Shown: positions 11,601-23,080, counted from the stretch's first letter. The stretch is 64,000 bases of DNA from Alitta virens (GCA_932294295.1 OW028584.1:5669407-5733406), one strand, 5' to 3'. Notes: generated from the sequence alone by a model not told the origin. Numbers and translations are program-made.

Positions 11601-11729
11601 ACATGTCTCTGTGGCAGATCTCTGCCCTAGGGCACCACAACTAACAGGAATGGATATATATGGTGTCAATTTTCCAGCTAGCAGAATGACATGCAAAACT
11701 TGACAATGTATACCAGGCATGTCATAATG

Positions 11730-12100
11730 AAGATGTCTTAATGACTTCACAAAAGTCTCAAATGTATGAGATCATGAAATTTAGATCTCAATGTGATCTC
11801 AACATGATGTAACTTATCTGAGATATCATAAATCCAGCTTTACGTGCTCGAGACTTGGACAAAGCTAGTGAGTGATGAATTCCTCCAAATAAGCTGAAAA
11901 GGTTGCTAAATTACTTCAATTTTCTTAGACGCATGTAAATAGCACTGTAGAGAATCACTGGAAAGGCAACTTTAGAGATATCGTTGTGATCGATAATAAT
12001 AATATCAAATTTATTACAAAGTTATCTCATTAACATCTCATTTTCTGAGCTCATGTTAGAGATCATAATGAGATCGTTATGACATCATATGCACGACTGA
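11730..12100. repeat. GAGAT/ATCTC-rich, partly self-inverted stretch
   Basis: Repeated GAGATCAT, GATCTCAA and ATCTCATT motifs occur on both strands across about 370 bp, with weak inverted similarity between the halves. It may be an eroded foldback element. No termini could be fixed. Confidence 0.3.
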
Positions 12101-12348
12101 GAATTGAATTTTACCTGTGAGAAGTGTTTACCTTTTAAAAGAGCACTTCACTATTTTTATCATATTCTAATTATTTTACATTTCTACTTCATATGACTAC
12201 TGCTCGAAAAGTTACAACTTGAATGCAACACCAAATTTATTTCTTCCTTTCTCAGAATCTTAATTTAAAGCTATTTATGATGTATACAAGGGTTCATAAC
12301 AGCTAAATATTGAAATCAAATTGTTAAAAAGTATACAGTCAGTCAGTC

Positions 12349-12616
12349 AGACTATCTATCTATCTATCTATCTATCTATTCGTCTATCTGCCTACCTATC
12401 AATCAATCTATCTTTCAATCTAGGTATCTATCTATCTATCTGTGTATCTAACTATCCTTCTATCCATCCATCTATCTATCTGTCTGTCTATCTGTCTATC
12501 TATCTATCTATCTGTCCATGTATCTGTCTACCTATCTATCTATCTATCTATCTATCTATCTGTCTATCCATCTATCTATCTGTCTGTCTATCTATATATC
12601 TATCTATCTATCTATA

Positions 12617-12649
<33 letters not shown>

Positions 12650-12762
12650 GTCTATCTATATAAATATCGATCTATCGATCTGTCTATCCGTCTGTCTATC
12701 TATGTATCTATCTATCTATGTATCTAACTATCCTTCTATCCATCCATCTATCTATCTGTCTG

Positions 12763-12855
<93 letters not shown>
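12349..12855. repeat. (TATC)n microsatellite array
   Basis: About 500 bp of TATC with interrupted variants. The segment CTAACTATCCTTCTATCCAT occurs twice about 280 bp apart, indicating a larger internal duplication. It encodes only LSIY-type frames. Confidence 0.95.
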
Positions 12856-12856
<1 letters not shown>

Positions 12857-14919
12857 ATTAACTAGTGACAAATAAACATTTCAGCATCTGCGTCATACAA
12901 CATCTTGCTTGAAGGGCAAATAAGACTTTCCTCATGTTTGTGAAAATATGCAACATATTACACATAGCACATCTTCACTGGGAACATTTGACTTGTGTCA
13001 ACCTTCACAAGCCTCGAGATCAGAGCTGCGGGTCATTCTACGAACGATCGGAGGCCGCTGAAAGGCGTCGCTGATGGGGGCCTAATATGATTGACCCTGC
13101 CCACTGGAGTGTTTAACCCCCATCTGTTGACCAGAAAATTATTGTAGCTCCCCCTTATCTCCAAGTGTTTGGGTCGTAAAATTATGGTTGAGCTGTTTTG
13201 TGGCATTCTTATCTTTCTTTTGTTTATAGAATGAAAATGCCACGGTATGGAAAATTCAACATATAGAAATGAATAATATGCTGGATTGTTTTTAAAATCA
13301 TGACTTTTAGAAAATGACATTGACCAAATACTGGTATTAAAGCATTATGAATTGTAGAATTGCACAGAGAATGGCCGGTTATGCTTTTTTGGCTATATAT
13401 ATATATACATATTTATTACATAAACTTCTAGTAAGGAATAAATGTGTACAATCGGAAATAAAAGAACATTCTGTAATACAACAAACACAATCAGCATTCA
13501 GCTAATTAGTGACAATACTATAATATCATTTGGTTACTTCAAGGTGCACTGTCGGTCAAAATGACACTGGCCAAACTCTATTGCATTCAATTCATTTTTT
13601 TCTTAATACTGATTACCTACCATCTGAGTTTTGCTGGGTTCACAGTTTCTCTATGAAATAAATAAACTTCCCCTGGCATTTAATTTTTCATGCCATCAAA
13701 AATTGCAAGTTTGTTTACATTGCATTGTCTTTTATGGCCAATGACATGAAAACGAGGCACAAATGAACGTCATTAGCGTCCTCGCTTCGTGGTACATTTT
13801 ATTAAACAGCTCCTTCAATTTTCGTCCGATTTTCAAAATTCCAAGTTCCTAATGTACAAAACTTTATTTGTAGTTCACTCATGGTGTGAATTGAAACAAC
13901 TCCGATCTCATTTTTTTATAAAATGACTCTGAAGTCGCGAATCGGCGACGCTCTCCAGTACGTTCCTATGCATAATTAGCTCAAAAGTATATGCCTGTGA
14001 TATTTCATAATTTATATCAATCTAGACAATTTTAGTTGTTTAATTTATCATTTAGAAGCTTTTTTTTTTATTTGGATAGCTTTTTAGGTGGTACAAAAAC
14101 CGACTGACAATGCAGCTTCCATGAGCAATCCATTGTTGCAAAACAGCATTACGTGTATAACTGCTGAACAAGTAACACTTGTAAATATTATACTTCTATT
14201 TCCATATCGTTTCTAAAAATAGAAAAAAAAAAAAAAAATCACCATTCTTGACATTCTAATAAAAAGTATAACTATTTCTTAATTAATGACAGCTAACATA
14301 AATGTATGTAAATGATACAACCCCGTTATAAAGGCCAATTCACCATTGACACCAGTAAAATTAGCATTCAGATTTATCTCATTGCAAGCGAAAAAATTGC
14401 ACGGGGAACAGAGGCATTCAAGAGAGTTCCGAGTGCAAATGAAAATTAATCGCTTAAGCACTAAATGTGTAAATCTCAGAAATAACGCACATTACTTTTC
14501 CATGGCAACCATCAAAATAGATTCCTAGGCCTAAGAAACACAGGAACGAGAGACTTTCCAGACCTTGTTGGGCCAATTAATGCTGAATGTTTTTTTTTTT
14601 GAGTACTTGAAGCAAAATGGGCGATGCACAACAGACTCAGAGACTTAGTTTATACACAACGCAGAAAAAAAAAAAGAAGTTTTTTTGTAATGTTCCACAG
14701 AATATAATACATTTAACAGAAATATAACATCAATAATTTTAATAAAGATTTAGTTATATAATCATCATGAGACAAGCTTACTATGAAAAACCTTGTCATA
14801 TAAGACCATAAAATTTCAATAGCATGTTTATCTGCCTCCAGGTCACTCGTGTAAATTTGGTCGTTTAATACAGGAATGGCTGCCACCCAACTCGCAAGAA
14901 TACCTTCCTCCAATTAATT
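12856..14919. other. Two kilobases with no recognised feature
   Basis: Mostly AT-rich. A slightly GC-richer patch lies at 13015-13100 (GGTCATTCTACGAACGATCG) and another near 13930-13965. Short (TA)n and poly-A runs occur. None of the 60-95 codon open frames looks like a known protein. Confidence 0.45.
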
Positions 14920-15155
14920 GTAATTTCTTCCAAGAGATTGATACAGTTTATCAATTAGGAGGTGCTAACCTAAGTCAACCTATGTATAATACTATAAAGT
15001 ATGGTTTTAATTATTTTAGGTATAATGGTCCCATGTTATATAATAAATTAACCACCGATTTTAAGAATCTAAATTTGATAGATTTTAAGATTGCTATTCG
15101 GGAGTGGAAGCCGAGCGGTGAATGCAATTCATGCTTTTTATGCTCTCCGTTTTAA
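14920..15155 (+). pseudogene. LINE reverse transcriptase C-terminal fragment
   Basis: The frame around 14949-15155 reads YGFNYFRYNGPMLYNKL, about ten further residues, then LIDFKIAIREWKPSG, ending in TAA at 15153-15155. The pattern (aromatic)-RYNGP-x-LYNKL followed by an FK..I.EW helix is characteristic of the extreme C-terminus of many non-LTR retrotransposon polymerases. No RT catalytic box lies upstream, so this is a 5'-truncated remnant. The clade cannot be fixed from so short a piece. A related 3' end lies at 20509-20650. Confidence 0.65.
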
Positions 15156-15298
15156 TCTTATTTTATCCTTATCATTAATGTTATGCCATTGTATATAGTC
15201 ATTCTCATCTGTACATAATGTCTCATTGTCATATTAGTCGGAGACAAGCTTATTTTATTGTTCATGTAAATAAATATTTATTTTATTTTATCTTAAGT
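15156..15298 (+). mobile_element. LINE 3' untranslated end
   Basis: Contains GCCATTGTATATAGTCATT and TAATGTCTCATTGTCAT, both also present with small changes at 20560-20612. The tail is TTTATTTTATTTTATCTT, which helps explain nearby TTATC-type arrays as LINE tails. Confidence 0.7.
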
Positions 15299-15967
15299 CA
15301 AATAGCTGTTGGTCTACTTGACAAACTCTACATTAAGACATAAAAAATTAATGTGAAATAAAATTACCTTTATCGTGTGCCTGGTACCATGACAGCCTAT
15401 TGAGAATACACAAATTATGTCTAAAATATGAATAATTTCTCATAGTTATATCAGGGTATTTCCCAGATTAAATTCAAGTGCCTTTTTTTTTCAGTTTTAT
15501 GAGAGTTTAATATTATCGAATAAACCTTACATATTAAATATTAATAATCATAGAAATATATGACGACATTTCAAGGAATTAAGTGTCATTTATCGGGCAG
15601 CTTTATAAGGTAATACGTGTACTAAATTAAATGCGTTGCCTAGCAACCGTTGATATGTCACCAAATACGCAACAGGTGGTTAATAATTATTGCTACTTCA
15701 CTCGCATATAATTATGTTAGATAAACCACATTTACCAATTACTGTGAAAACCAGGTCGTTCGTTTTCTGAAATAATATGAAGGCTGTAAATAATTATGAT
15801 AATTTTAAAATAACGTGATAGCGGAAGAGAAATAACGAGTTTCTAACAAAACGTATTAAATTTACACGCATCCTATTCTTATCTGTACAAAATTGAATAA
15901 AATCTCCTGGAACCATTATAACTCAGAAACAGTGAAGGATGTATCTCAATGCTTCTGATCTGAAAGC

Positions 15968-16230
15968 TGAAACTTACTCAGCTTATATGACCAGCTGGCA
16001 GAGGCATACGTAATGATGAGATGACAAGACTGGATTCCGAACCATTGTAAAACATTTACCACATGGGTGGGGTCTTTTACTTGCCTCAGCATAGACACCG
16101 AGTACAAGGCACCTCAAATTTAACGTCTCATGCTATAAACATCCAGCTGGGCTAACCTGCCTAACAGCGGAGGTACCCAGCGTGGAATTGGTAGATGCCT
16201 TTTAAACAATAGACAACCCAGTTAATAAAT
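15968..16230 (-). mobile_element. SINE-A copy 2 (reverse)
   Basis: On the reverse strand the order is GGATGTTTATAGCATGAGAC, the core GAGGCAAGTAAAAGACCCC, the GATGAGATGAC region and CTGGTCATATAAGCTGA. The tRNA-like head is degraded (near 16145-16230). Confidence 0.75.
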
Positions 16231-16256
16231 GTAAGTTTTATGTTTAACAGCATATT

Positions 16257-16374
16257 CCCAGATAGCGTTCAAAATAGCTTCAACGTCGGCGCAATGTTAG
16301 CGATGTTAATACAATGTTGTAATGACAGTGGCCTATACGGAAACGATGCTGGGCCGATTTAGAATGCTATCTGG
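16257..16374. mobile_element. M2 MITE, copy 2
   Basis: CCCAGATAGCGTTCAAAAT at the left and GATTTAGAATGCTATCTGGG at the right form inverted ends. The interior carries the family's GATGTT-rich palindrome. Confidence 0.85.
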
Positions 16375-16427
16375 GTTAACCAATCAAGTCGTTCACATCA
16401 GTGTAAGGTAAAGGATAGCTAAACGGG

Positions 16428-16530
16428 TATAACTAAAAGTGTGCGTAGTGCAGAGCCCTGTGTTGGCCACTGGGGTTTGAGGTCTTCACCCACAGTGTTA
16501 CCACCCTTGGCACGAGGAGGCCTAGGACTG
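16428..16530. repeat. Dispersed repeat R1, copy 1
   Basis: About 100 bp nearly identical to 57078-57183, including GTTGGCCACTGGGGTTTGAG, GTCTTCACCCACAGTGTTAC and CCACCCTTGGCACGAGGAGG. An M1 MITE begins 4 bp downstream. Unclassified. Confidence 0.85.
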
Positions 16531-16533
16531 CCC

Positions 16534-16642
16534 TACATTGCCAAATGTGCTACGTGCGTTTTCCATGGTTTTGGAAAACGCATGAGTTTTCCATGCGTAT
16601 ATCCTTCTCATGGAAAACGCACGTGGCACATTTGGCCATGTA
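16534..16642. mobile_element. M1 MITE, copy 2 (short form)
   Basis: TA-CATTGCCAAATGTGCTACG at the left, GCACGTGGCACATTTGGCCATG-TA at the right. At about 105 bp it lacks the AT-rich centre of the long form. Confidence 0.9.
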
Positions 16643-16942
16643 GTGGTTGAAGGGGGGGGGGGGGGGAATGCAGGTGCCAGAAATAAATCAGTAATACTAG
16701 ATTTATAGTTAGGTTTGCATGGTAGGTGGGGGGGGGGGGGCATGAATAGATCTGGGAGTTAATTAATATGTCAAAACGTTGTTGAAATTGTTGAGTCACA
16801 CTGTGTACAATGTCATGATCTTGGCAGGAACTGGATAGCACATTGGACTCTATTAGTGCTGCTTGTCACTGCACATTCACTGTTTACAATTATAGAAGAT
16901 TACAAATATCATGGGAGGGGCATACAAAATGAATTAGTGTTG

Positions 16943-17070
16943 TCCCAGATGGCATTCCAAATTGTTACAACATCGGCACGATGTCGGCGATGTAGAAACG
17001 GTATTGTAACCACCGTGGCCAACATAGAAATGATGTATAGACACCTTTGGGTCGACTTGGAATGCTATCA
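16943..17070. mobile_element. M2 MITE, copy 3
   Basis: CCCAGATGGCATTCCAAAT at the left and GACTTGGAATGCTATCA at the right, with GATGTCGGCGATGTAGAAAC inside. Confidence 0.8.
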
Positions 17071-17179
17071 GAGAGAGAGCTCCGCGTTAGCGAGGTCTTT
17101 CTGCAAAATACATATTTATTTTCCTAACCTATCAATTACTTGATAGCAGAATTAAAGTAGATCTAAATCTGATCTTGTG

Positions 17180-17288
17180 TTCATGGCCAAATGTGCTACA
17201 TGCGTTTGGATAAATGCATGGAAAACGCATGCGTTTCCATGCAACTATCCTTCTCATGGAAAACGCACGTGGCACATTCGGCCATGTA
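17180..17288. mobile_element. M1 MITE, copy 3 (short form)
   Basis: CATGGCCAAATGTGCTAC at the left and GCACATTCGGCCATG-TA at the right; the left TA is changed to TT. The right arm has an intact CACGTG. Confidence 0.9.
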
Positions 17289-17487
17289 GTGTTGTAATCA
17301 TGCTGAAGAACAGGCAATCCCAAGATGGCATGCCAGGTAGGCCTAAGGCTGGGCCTGATATGGCACGGCTGACATAGTGACCAAATTACACCAAAGTTCC
17401 AGACAACTTCCAGTTGTGTATATACTGGAATTGGTGATATTGGCAGGGGGCTAAGCACTTCACTATTGCCATCACTGCCCTTACCCA

Positions 17488-17546
17488 TTCACACCCAGAT
17501 GGAGTGGAGCAAAGAGTTACGGAGGATCTGCTCAGTTCAGGGGCGT
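17488..17546. repeat. Dispersed repeat R2, copy 2
   Basis: GGAGTGGAGCAAAGAGTTAC and GGATCTGCTCAGTTC match 318-372. It runs into a G-rich stretch (CAGGGGCGTCGATACAGG) that could be a DNA-transposon end, but no partner end was found. Confidence 0.6.
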
Positions 17547-17914
17547 CGATACAGGGGGGTGGGGGTTGGATACAGGGGGTTGGGATGGGGAGATATATAC
17601 CTCCCACTTTTTGGGAATGGGGAGGGGGGATGACCAATGCAGTCATACCCACTGAAATTCACAAAATTAATGAGAATTACCTTTTTTAACACACTTTCGT
17701 TTTGGAACATTTATGCTTCGTATTACACTTCACATCACATATCAGTAAATTTTTATCTGTAAAAAATAGTTTGGCATCAATGATCCACCATTACCTTACG
17801 TTTTGACAAGTGCCCGATCGTTAACTGCCACCACTTGTAGGAGCGAGGGAAAGTCATGGTGCAACAAAGTAGGCCCAAGTAATCGACTCCCCTGGATCTG
17901 TTCTTCCATGCATG

Positions 17915-17984
17915 GTGGGGTTCTCAAACCTACAACCTACAACCTCTTGGTTTAAAGGTAAGCACCTTAACCACAGCACCTCTT
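17915..17984 (-). mobile_element. SINE-D head fragment (reverse)
   Basis: On the reverse strand it reads AGAGGTGCTGTGGTTAAGGT, then GAGGTTGTAGGTTGTAGG and GGTTTGAGAAC, a tRNA-like A/B-box arrangement matching the head of the copy at 37970. Confidence 0.55.
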
Positions 17985-18204
17985 AAGATAAATATCATAT
18001 CTGCATACTTTTCTTGGAAAGACAAACTTCAGTTTTGAGGAAGCTTATTTCCTTTTTTTATGTATCCATAGTTTAAAACCCCTTTATGAGAAGAATAATT
18101 GCACGGAATAACGAGGCGATTATTCCGCACGATGTGCTCTGTTTGGTGTTTCAACTCGCAGAACTGTATCACCTTAATACGACCAGCTCAACTTACAGCA
18201 GTTT

Positions 18205-18510
18205 GGGGGCGTAGGCTAAGGCATCCCGGATAGCATTTCAAATCGGGCCGGCGTCGTTTCTATATCGGCTGCCGTCGGTATAACATCATTTTGACGTTGC
18301 CGACATTGCGCCGACATCAGTCCAGGCTAAATCCCAGCTGGATGTCGATTAAACTGGTGGTGCGCCTACTACTCGGTGTCTATGCTGAGGCAGATGAAAG
18401 ACCCCTCCATGGGGTAAATGTGATGTGGACTACAAGCCTTACCATCTCATCATTACATCTGCTGGCAGCAGCTGGTGACTAAGTTTCACACCCACTAACA
18501 TTGAGACACT
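18205..18510 (+). mobile_element. SINE-A copy 3, split by M2
   Basis: A short head remnant (GTAGGCTAAGGCATCC), an M2 insertion, then the SINE-A body (AAATCCCAGCTGGATGTCGA), core (TCTATGCTGAGGCAGATGAA) and 3' region. The B-box segment is missing. Confidence 0.75.
18228..18310. mobile_element. M2 MITE, copy 4 (partial)
   Basis: CGGATAGCATTTCAAATCGG at the left and internal TCGTTTCTATATCGGCTGCC; the right terminus is missing. Confidence 0.7.
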
Positions 18511-18925
18511 GAATCATGGTTGAGGATCACTACGAATGTATATCATACAAATGACACCAGATATATTCTCATTACTTTCCACAGCGAAGACCAAAACTAC
18601 AAAGTCTGATCCCGTCCCGAGTCATTTCTTCATGCCATATCTTACCAGATAAGTACACCAAGACTATAAATCTCTAACTTGTGAATAGCAGGAAGTGCTT
18701 GAGGGATTTGCTCCCTTGCTACACGGTCTAGCCAGATGCCATTAGCCTTTGAAATGATCACAAAGCATATATGATAGCCTAGAAGTGCTCACCGAAACTT
18801 CTCCTAGATATATGACTGACATTGACCTAGGTACTTGTTTCTATCTATACAAGGTTGCATCATTCTGATGTTCTCCGGTTTCACGACTTCGTTATAAGGA
18901 TAAATCACCCAACACCACTTATAAG
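18511..18925. other. No feature recognised
   Basis: Unique sequence of mixed composition, without repeats or a supported ORF. Confidence 0.5.
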
Positions 18926-19058
18926 TACATGGCCAATCGTGCCACGCGCGTTTTCCATGCGTTTGGATAAATGCATGGTTTTTGCTTCATTATAATTAGC
19001 TAAAAACCATGCGTTTATCCTTCTCATGGAAAACGCACATGGCACATTTGGCCATGTA
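18926..19058. mobile_element. M1 MITE, copy 4
   Basis: TA-CATGGCCAATCGTGCCACG at the left, GCACATTTGGCCATG-TA at the right, with GCTTCATTATAATTAGC at the centre. Confidence 0.9.
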
Positions 19059-19128
19059 TCACAAAATGTTGGTTAATTTTGGCAATCAAGATTTTATATT
19101 GTAATCGTGACTACATATACCTAATTAG

Positions 19129-19410
19129 CAGCTAGGTGGCCTAATGGTCAAGGCATCCATCACTTCAAAGGTCCCAGGTTTGATCCCTGGCCAAGGCACT
19201 CTTCATGAGCTACATCCTAGCTGGACGTCGATTGCATGAGACGTTAAATTGGAGGTGCCTTGTACCGTGTCTATGCTGAGGCAAGTAAAAGATCCCACCC
19301 ATGGGGTAAATCTATTACATGGTGTGGACTCCAAGCCTTGTCGTCTTATTGTTAGATCTGCTCGCAGCAGGCAGCTGGTCATATAAGCTGACCATGCTTC
19401 ATACCCGGTA
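19129..19410 (+). mobile_element. SINE-A copy 4 (near full length)
   Basis: A box GGTGGCCTAATGGTCAAGGC, B-box-like GGTTTGATCCC, body CACTCTTCATGAGCTACATC, GTCGATTGCATGAGACG, core GGCAAGTAAAAGATCCCACC, GGTGTGGACTCCAAGCC, and 3' end CAGCTGGTCATATAAGCTGA. It is a good reference copy for the family. Confidence 0.9.
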
Positions 19411-19884
19411 GAAATGAGAAATACTTCAAGTGAAAGGTTTCATTGAAAGATAAGGATGGATCACCTGGTTGAAATGCAGTGTAATTTATGATAACTTTTA
19501 TTATGACAATCATATCCGAAAAGCAGTCTAGAAGGAATATATATTCAATTGAAAATTCTACACTCTAGACTCAGCATTATATGCTAGGTGCAGTAGTTCC
19601 AATAAATCTTTTGTAAAGTGAGAAAGTGAGAAATACTGGCCATTGCCACCAATAACATGAATAAATGGGTACAATTCTACAGACAAGAAAGTCATATATC
19701 AGAGCAAGGCAACAACAATTGCTCTGAGAAATGCTAAACTCCGCCTTGACTCTGCCACAAAGCCTTGTCACTAGACAAATAGGTAGCGAGTCAACATTGA
19801 ATTTTTCATGCGATTTATCAGTAACAGTTACTATACACATTTCTCTTCATGTGGAATCAATCCACCACGGTGCTAATCTTCCAT
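19411..19884. other. Mostly unique; weak similarity to 22672-22740
   Basis: Around 19744-19812, CCTTGACTCTGCC, ATAGGTAGCGAG and TTGAATTTTT have ordered counterparts at 22672-22740. This may be an old dispersed repeat. Confidence 0.35.
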
Positions 19885-20205
19885 CCTGCACAGGTACATG
19901 AGGTACTCGGTGTCAATGCTGAGGCAAGTAAACGACACTGCCCATGGGATAAATGTGTAACGTTGTGTGGACTCCGAGTCGTATCATCTCATCATTCGTC
20001 TGCCTCTGGCAGCTGGTCATATAAGCTGACTTAGCTTCAGACCCAGTACATGGCAAAATGTGCCACAAGCGTTTTCCATGAGAAGGATAACCGCATGGAA
20101 AACGCATGGTTTTTGCCTAATCATAATGAGGTGAAAACCATGCGTTTATCCAAATGCATGGAAAACGCATGTGGCACATTTGGCCATGTAGAATTGAGAC
20201 ATTAG
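19885..20205 (+). mobile_element. SINE-A copy 5, interrupted by M1
   Basis: 5' truncated. Core GAGGCAAGTAAACGACACTG, GTGTGGACTCCGAGTC, CAGCTGGTCATATAAGCTGA and CTTCAGACCCAG, then M1 at 20047-20190, then the rest of the SINE end (GAATTGAGACATT). The uninterrupted order is seen at 25831-26130. Confidence 0.85.
20047..20190. mobile_element. M1 MITE, copy 5 (inside SINE-A)
   Basis: CATGGCAAAATGTGCCAC at the left and GCACATTTGGCCATG at the right, with TA on both sides. The SINE-A empty site (CCAGTAGCATTGAGA at 26118) contains one TA here, demonstrating a TA target duplication. Confidence 0.95.
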
Positions 20206-20508
20206 ACATTAGACATTAGAGGTCTATATACACTTAATATGAGCACATTAAGAAAACCCACATGGTTTTTGACCTTGTCTCCTTATACAAGATTAGATTT
20301 CTTAAAAATAAATAAATATATCGGAAATACTAATTTTGTATTTTGAAAACCCCTACTTTGCTTTCAACATCTAACATTTTGAAGGGGGTAAGCACCATAA
20401 TTCCATGAAATGATGCCAATTAGTATGAGCTAATTACACACATAGTACTTCATAATATATTACAAATTTGTATATTTGTGAGGGGAACAGCCAATATCTG
20501 CCAATAGC
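20191..20508. other. No feature recognised apart from a short triplication
   Basis: GACATTA is tandemly repeated three times at about 20195-20220. The rest is AT-rich unique sequence. Confidence 0.5.
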
Positions 20509-20650
20509 TGTGAATGCTTATATGTTGTCCGTTTTAATCTTATTTTAACCTTCTCATTAATTGTATGTCATTGTATATAGTCATTTTGTACATTATGTCT
20601 CATTGTCATTTTAGTTGAAGAAAAGCATCACTGCTGTAAATAATAATGAA
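20509..20650 (+). mobile_element. LINE 3' end, second copy
   Basis: CCGTTTTAATCTTATTTTA, GTCATTGTATATAGTCATTT and ATGTCTCATTGTCATTTTAG parallel the LINE end at 15145-15245. It leads directly into a TTATC array, as expected if that array is the retroelement tail. Confidence 0.7.
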
Positions 20651-20910
20651 TCTTATCTTATCTTATCTTATCTTATCTTATCTTATCTTATCTTATCTTA
20701 TCTTATCTTATCTTATCTTATCCTATCTTATCCTATCTTATCTGTCTGTCTCTGTCTGCCTCTGTCTGTCGATGTCTGTCGGTCGATGTCGGTCTATGTC
20801 TGTCTATGTCTGTCTATGTCTGTCGATGTCTGTCGATGTCTGTCGATGTCTGTCTATGTCTGTCTATGTCTGTCGATGTCTGTCAATGTCTGTCAATGTC
20901 TGTTGTTCTG
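20651..20910. repeat. (TTATC)n then (TGTCTATGTC)n microsatellite
   Basis: About 90 bp of pure TTATC followed by about 170 bp of TGTC(T/G)(A/G)TGTC units. It probably grew from the LINE tail that precedes it. Confidence 0.95.
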
Positions 20911-21144
20911 TCATTTTACTGTATTTCTAAAAAAAGATAATCATGCCCCTTAATTATGCAAGTGTCATTTTGAAAGGTGATCAAATCCTCAAAAATTAAA
21001 CCAATCTTGGGCTAATTAATCCAATTGGGAGGAAAACATGTTGCACAATTTGTCGTTATTGTCTGTAATGATGCTGTATTTTTTGTGTCTTGAATTACAA
21101 GCTGATGTCTATTGGCCAGGTTTTAGGTTAATCATTGCGAAGTA

Positions 21145-21464
21145 CCCAGATAGCATTCCAAATCGTTTCTACGTCGGCGCAATGTCGGCGATGTTAATAC
21201 AATGTTGTATCAACAGTGGCCTATATGGTGTGTGTGTGTGTGATTAGGGCTTTACATCCTGTATTTCTGCACCAGTTGGGCTAATAAGGACAGGCAGAGA
21301 CCATGGCAATGAGATGAAGGAGGAAACAGCCATCCAACTTAGGCTCGACCGGGAATCGAACCCGGGACCCAGCGATTGAAATCCAAGAGTGCTACCTCTG
21401 AGCTAGGCCCCCACCCAGGCCTATATGGTAAACGATGCTGGGCCGATTTGGAATGCTCTCTGGG
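21145..21464. mobile_element. M2 MITE, copy 5, split by SINE-B
   Basis: TA-CCCAGATAGCATTCCAAATCG at the left, CCGATTTGGAATGCTCTCTGGG at the right. A reverse SINE-B with a 12-bp duplication of M2 sequence sits in the middle. Without it the element is about 120 bp, like other copies. Confidence 0.95.
21230..21417 (-). mobile_element. SINE-B copy 4 (reverse, inside M2)
   Basis: The reverse strand has GGGGGCCTAGCTCAGAGGTA, the B box GGTTCGATTCC and the usual body. GGCCTATATGGT occurs at 21218-21229 and 21418-21429, a perfect 12-bp target duplication. Confidence 0.97.
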
Positions 21465-21970
21465 GTCCCAATGTAAAATTATCTAGTCCATTTCATTCAG
21501 GTACAAAAAATAAATAAATATCAGAAAAAAAGGAACATGCTGGAATTTTGATTTCATCTACGAGATGAAATTATATCCCTGTTTGACAAAAGTATTTATG
21601 AAATATTTGCTGCTATATTTTCTCAGTTCATTTGAGTATTATGTGTCTACAACTAGGTATGGCTTGGTTTGGCTTGCTCTAGCTTGTTGTAGCCCCGGTG
21701 TCTAGCTCTGAAGTTTGTACGAGTAATCCAATTTATAGTGAGACTACCAATACCAGGTTTCTTTATTCCTTTGCTAAAAAATCAAGGAAATTAATTTCAA
21801 TACCATTAAAAAAGAAGAAAGAAAAATTACAAATTAGTATAAAGAGCAAAGGGGACTCCTCAAAGGCCCACAGTATAGCGGACCCAAATTTATGACCATA
21901 TTTGGCGTTCACAGAATATGAAATAATGTCACTTAGAAACTCTGACACAGTTTTTTTTATGAGGTGATTT

Positions 21971-22170
21971 TATGAGGTGAGAGAGAGGAGGAGTCCACCC
22001 ATGTTACACATTTACCCCATCGTGGGGTCTATTACTCGCCTCAGCATAGACACTGAGTACAAGGGACCGCCAATTTAACGTCTCATCCATTAAAGGTGCC
22101 CGGGCCTGGGATTGAACCCGTGTCCTTCAGAAGAGCAGGCAAGTGTCTTACCACCAGACCACGCAGCTGT
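21971..22170 (-). mobile_element. SINE-C copy 2 (reverse)
   Basis: On the reverse strand: head GTGGTCTGGTGGTAAGACAC, B-box-like GGTTCAATCCCAGGCC, core GCGAGTAATAGACCCCAC, and GTGGACTCCTCCTCTCTCTC. The TATC tail is absent. Confidence 0.85.
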
Positions 22171-22381
22171 CTGTGCTTGCCTAAATGATTGGCAACGAGG
22201 CTCGCTAGATATGGTCATACATCTGGGTCCGCCATACTGCAATTTTCCGAAAACCTATTAAAATGACCGCAAAGCACACTAAGTGCGCTGGCTGAGATTC
22301 AAATCCGGGATATTCACCGGAGCTAGCTAAGACCTAAACAACTAGATCAATCTCAATCAATTGTTTACCATACTGGCATCT

Positions 22382-22561
22382 AGGGGTGGGGGCCTAGACC
22401 AGTGATAGCGCGGTGGGCTTCCAACCACTGGATCCCGGGTTCAATTCCCAAGTTGGATGGTTGTTTCATCCTTCATCTCATTGCCATGGTCCCTGCCTGT
22501 CCTAATTAGCCCATCAGGTGCAGAAATACAGGACGTAAAGCCCTAATCCACCCACCACACC
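22382..22561 (+). mobile_element. SINE-B copy 5 with 15-bp target duplication
   Basis: GGGGCCTAGACCAGTGATAG, B box GGTTCAATTCC, a small deletion after the head, the normal body and a CCACC tail. ACCATACTGGCATCT at 22367-22381 is repeated exactly at 22562-22576. Confidence 0.97.
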
Positions 22562-22576
22562 ACCATACTGGCATCT

Positions 22577-23080
22577 TTTAGCGAAAGTGTACCTTCGTGC
22601 TCCTATGAAGTATGATGGCTGTGTCGCAATTGCCAAGGCATATCAATAGCTTTCGGAATGTCGCGACTCTACCTTGACTCTACCTATAAAGATTCATCAA
22701 TGAGCGAGATAGGTAGCAAGGCTGTGTTCAATGTTTTATGCCATCATCTGTTTTTGTCCAATGTGATCCTTGGTGCAGATCTCCCAATCATCGCTGTGCT
22801 GCTCAGCCTGTGCAAGATGAGTTAACGAGGAGAAATGTTTGAACACACTGGTAACAAAAACTGGAAAAAATGAGCAATGCAGAGATGGTAATACTGCATT
22901 TGTGTGAGGTCTATCATGTGTCCTACAACAGATGATGAGTGCACATCTCATGCAAGGAACTTCCATCTTTGTATTTGATTATACAAAACAAGAGAAGTCT
23001 GACAATTCAATCAAAGTTGAATACTGACTTTCCATAATGTCCGCCTAATGGCAAGCATAGTTTGAAAAACTGATCAATGC
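22577..23080. other. No feature recognised
   Basis: Unique sequence, apart from weak similarity of 22672-22740 to 19744-19812. The open frames are short and unlike known proteins. Confidence 0.45.

Noticed and set aside
16655..16740. Poly-G runs as G-quadruplex elements
   Set aside because: Two plain homopolymer runs in a repeat-rich area; no positional or conservation evidence for a function.
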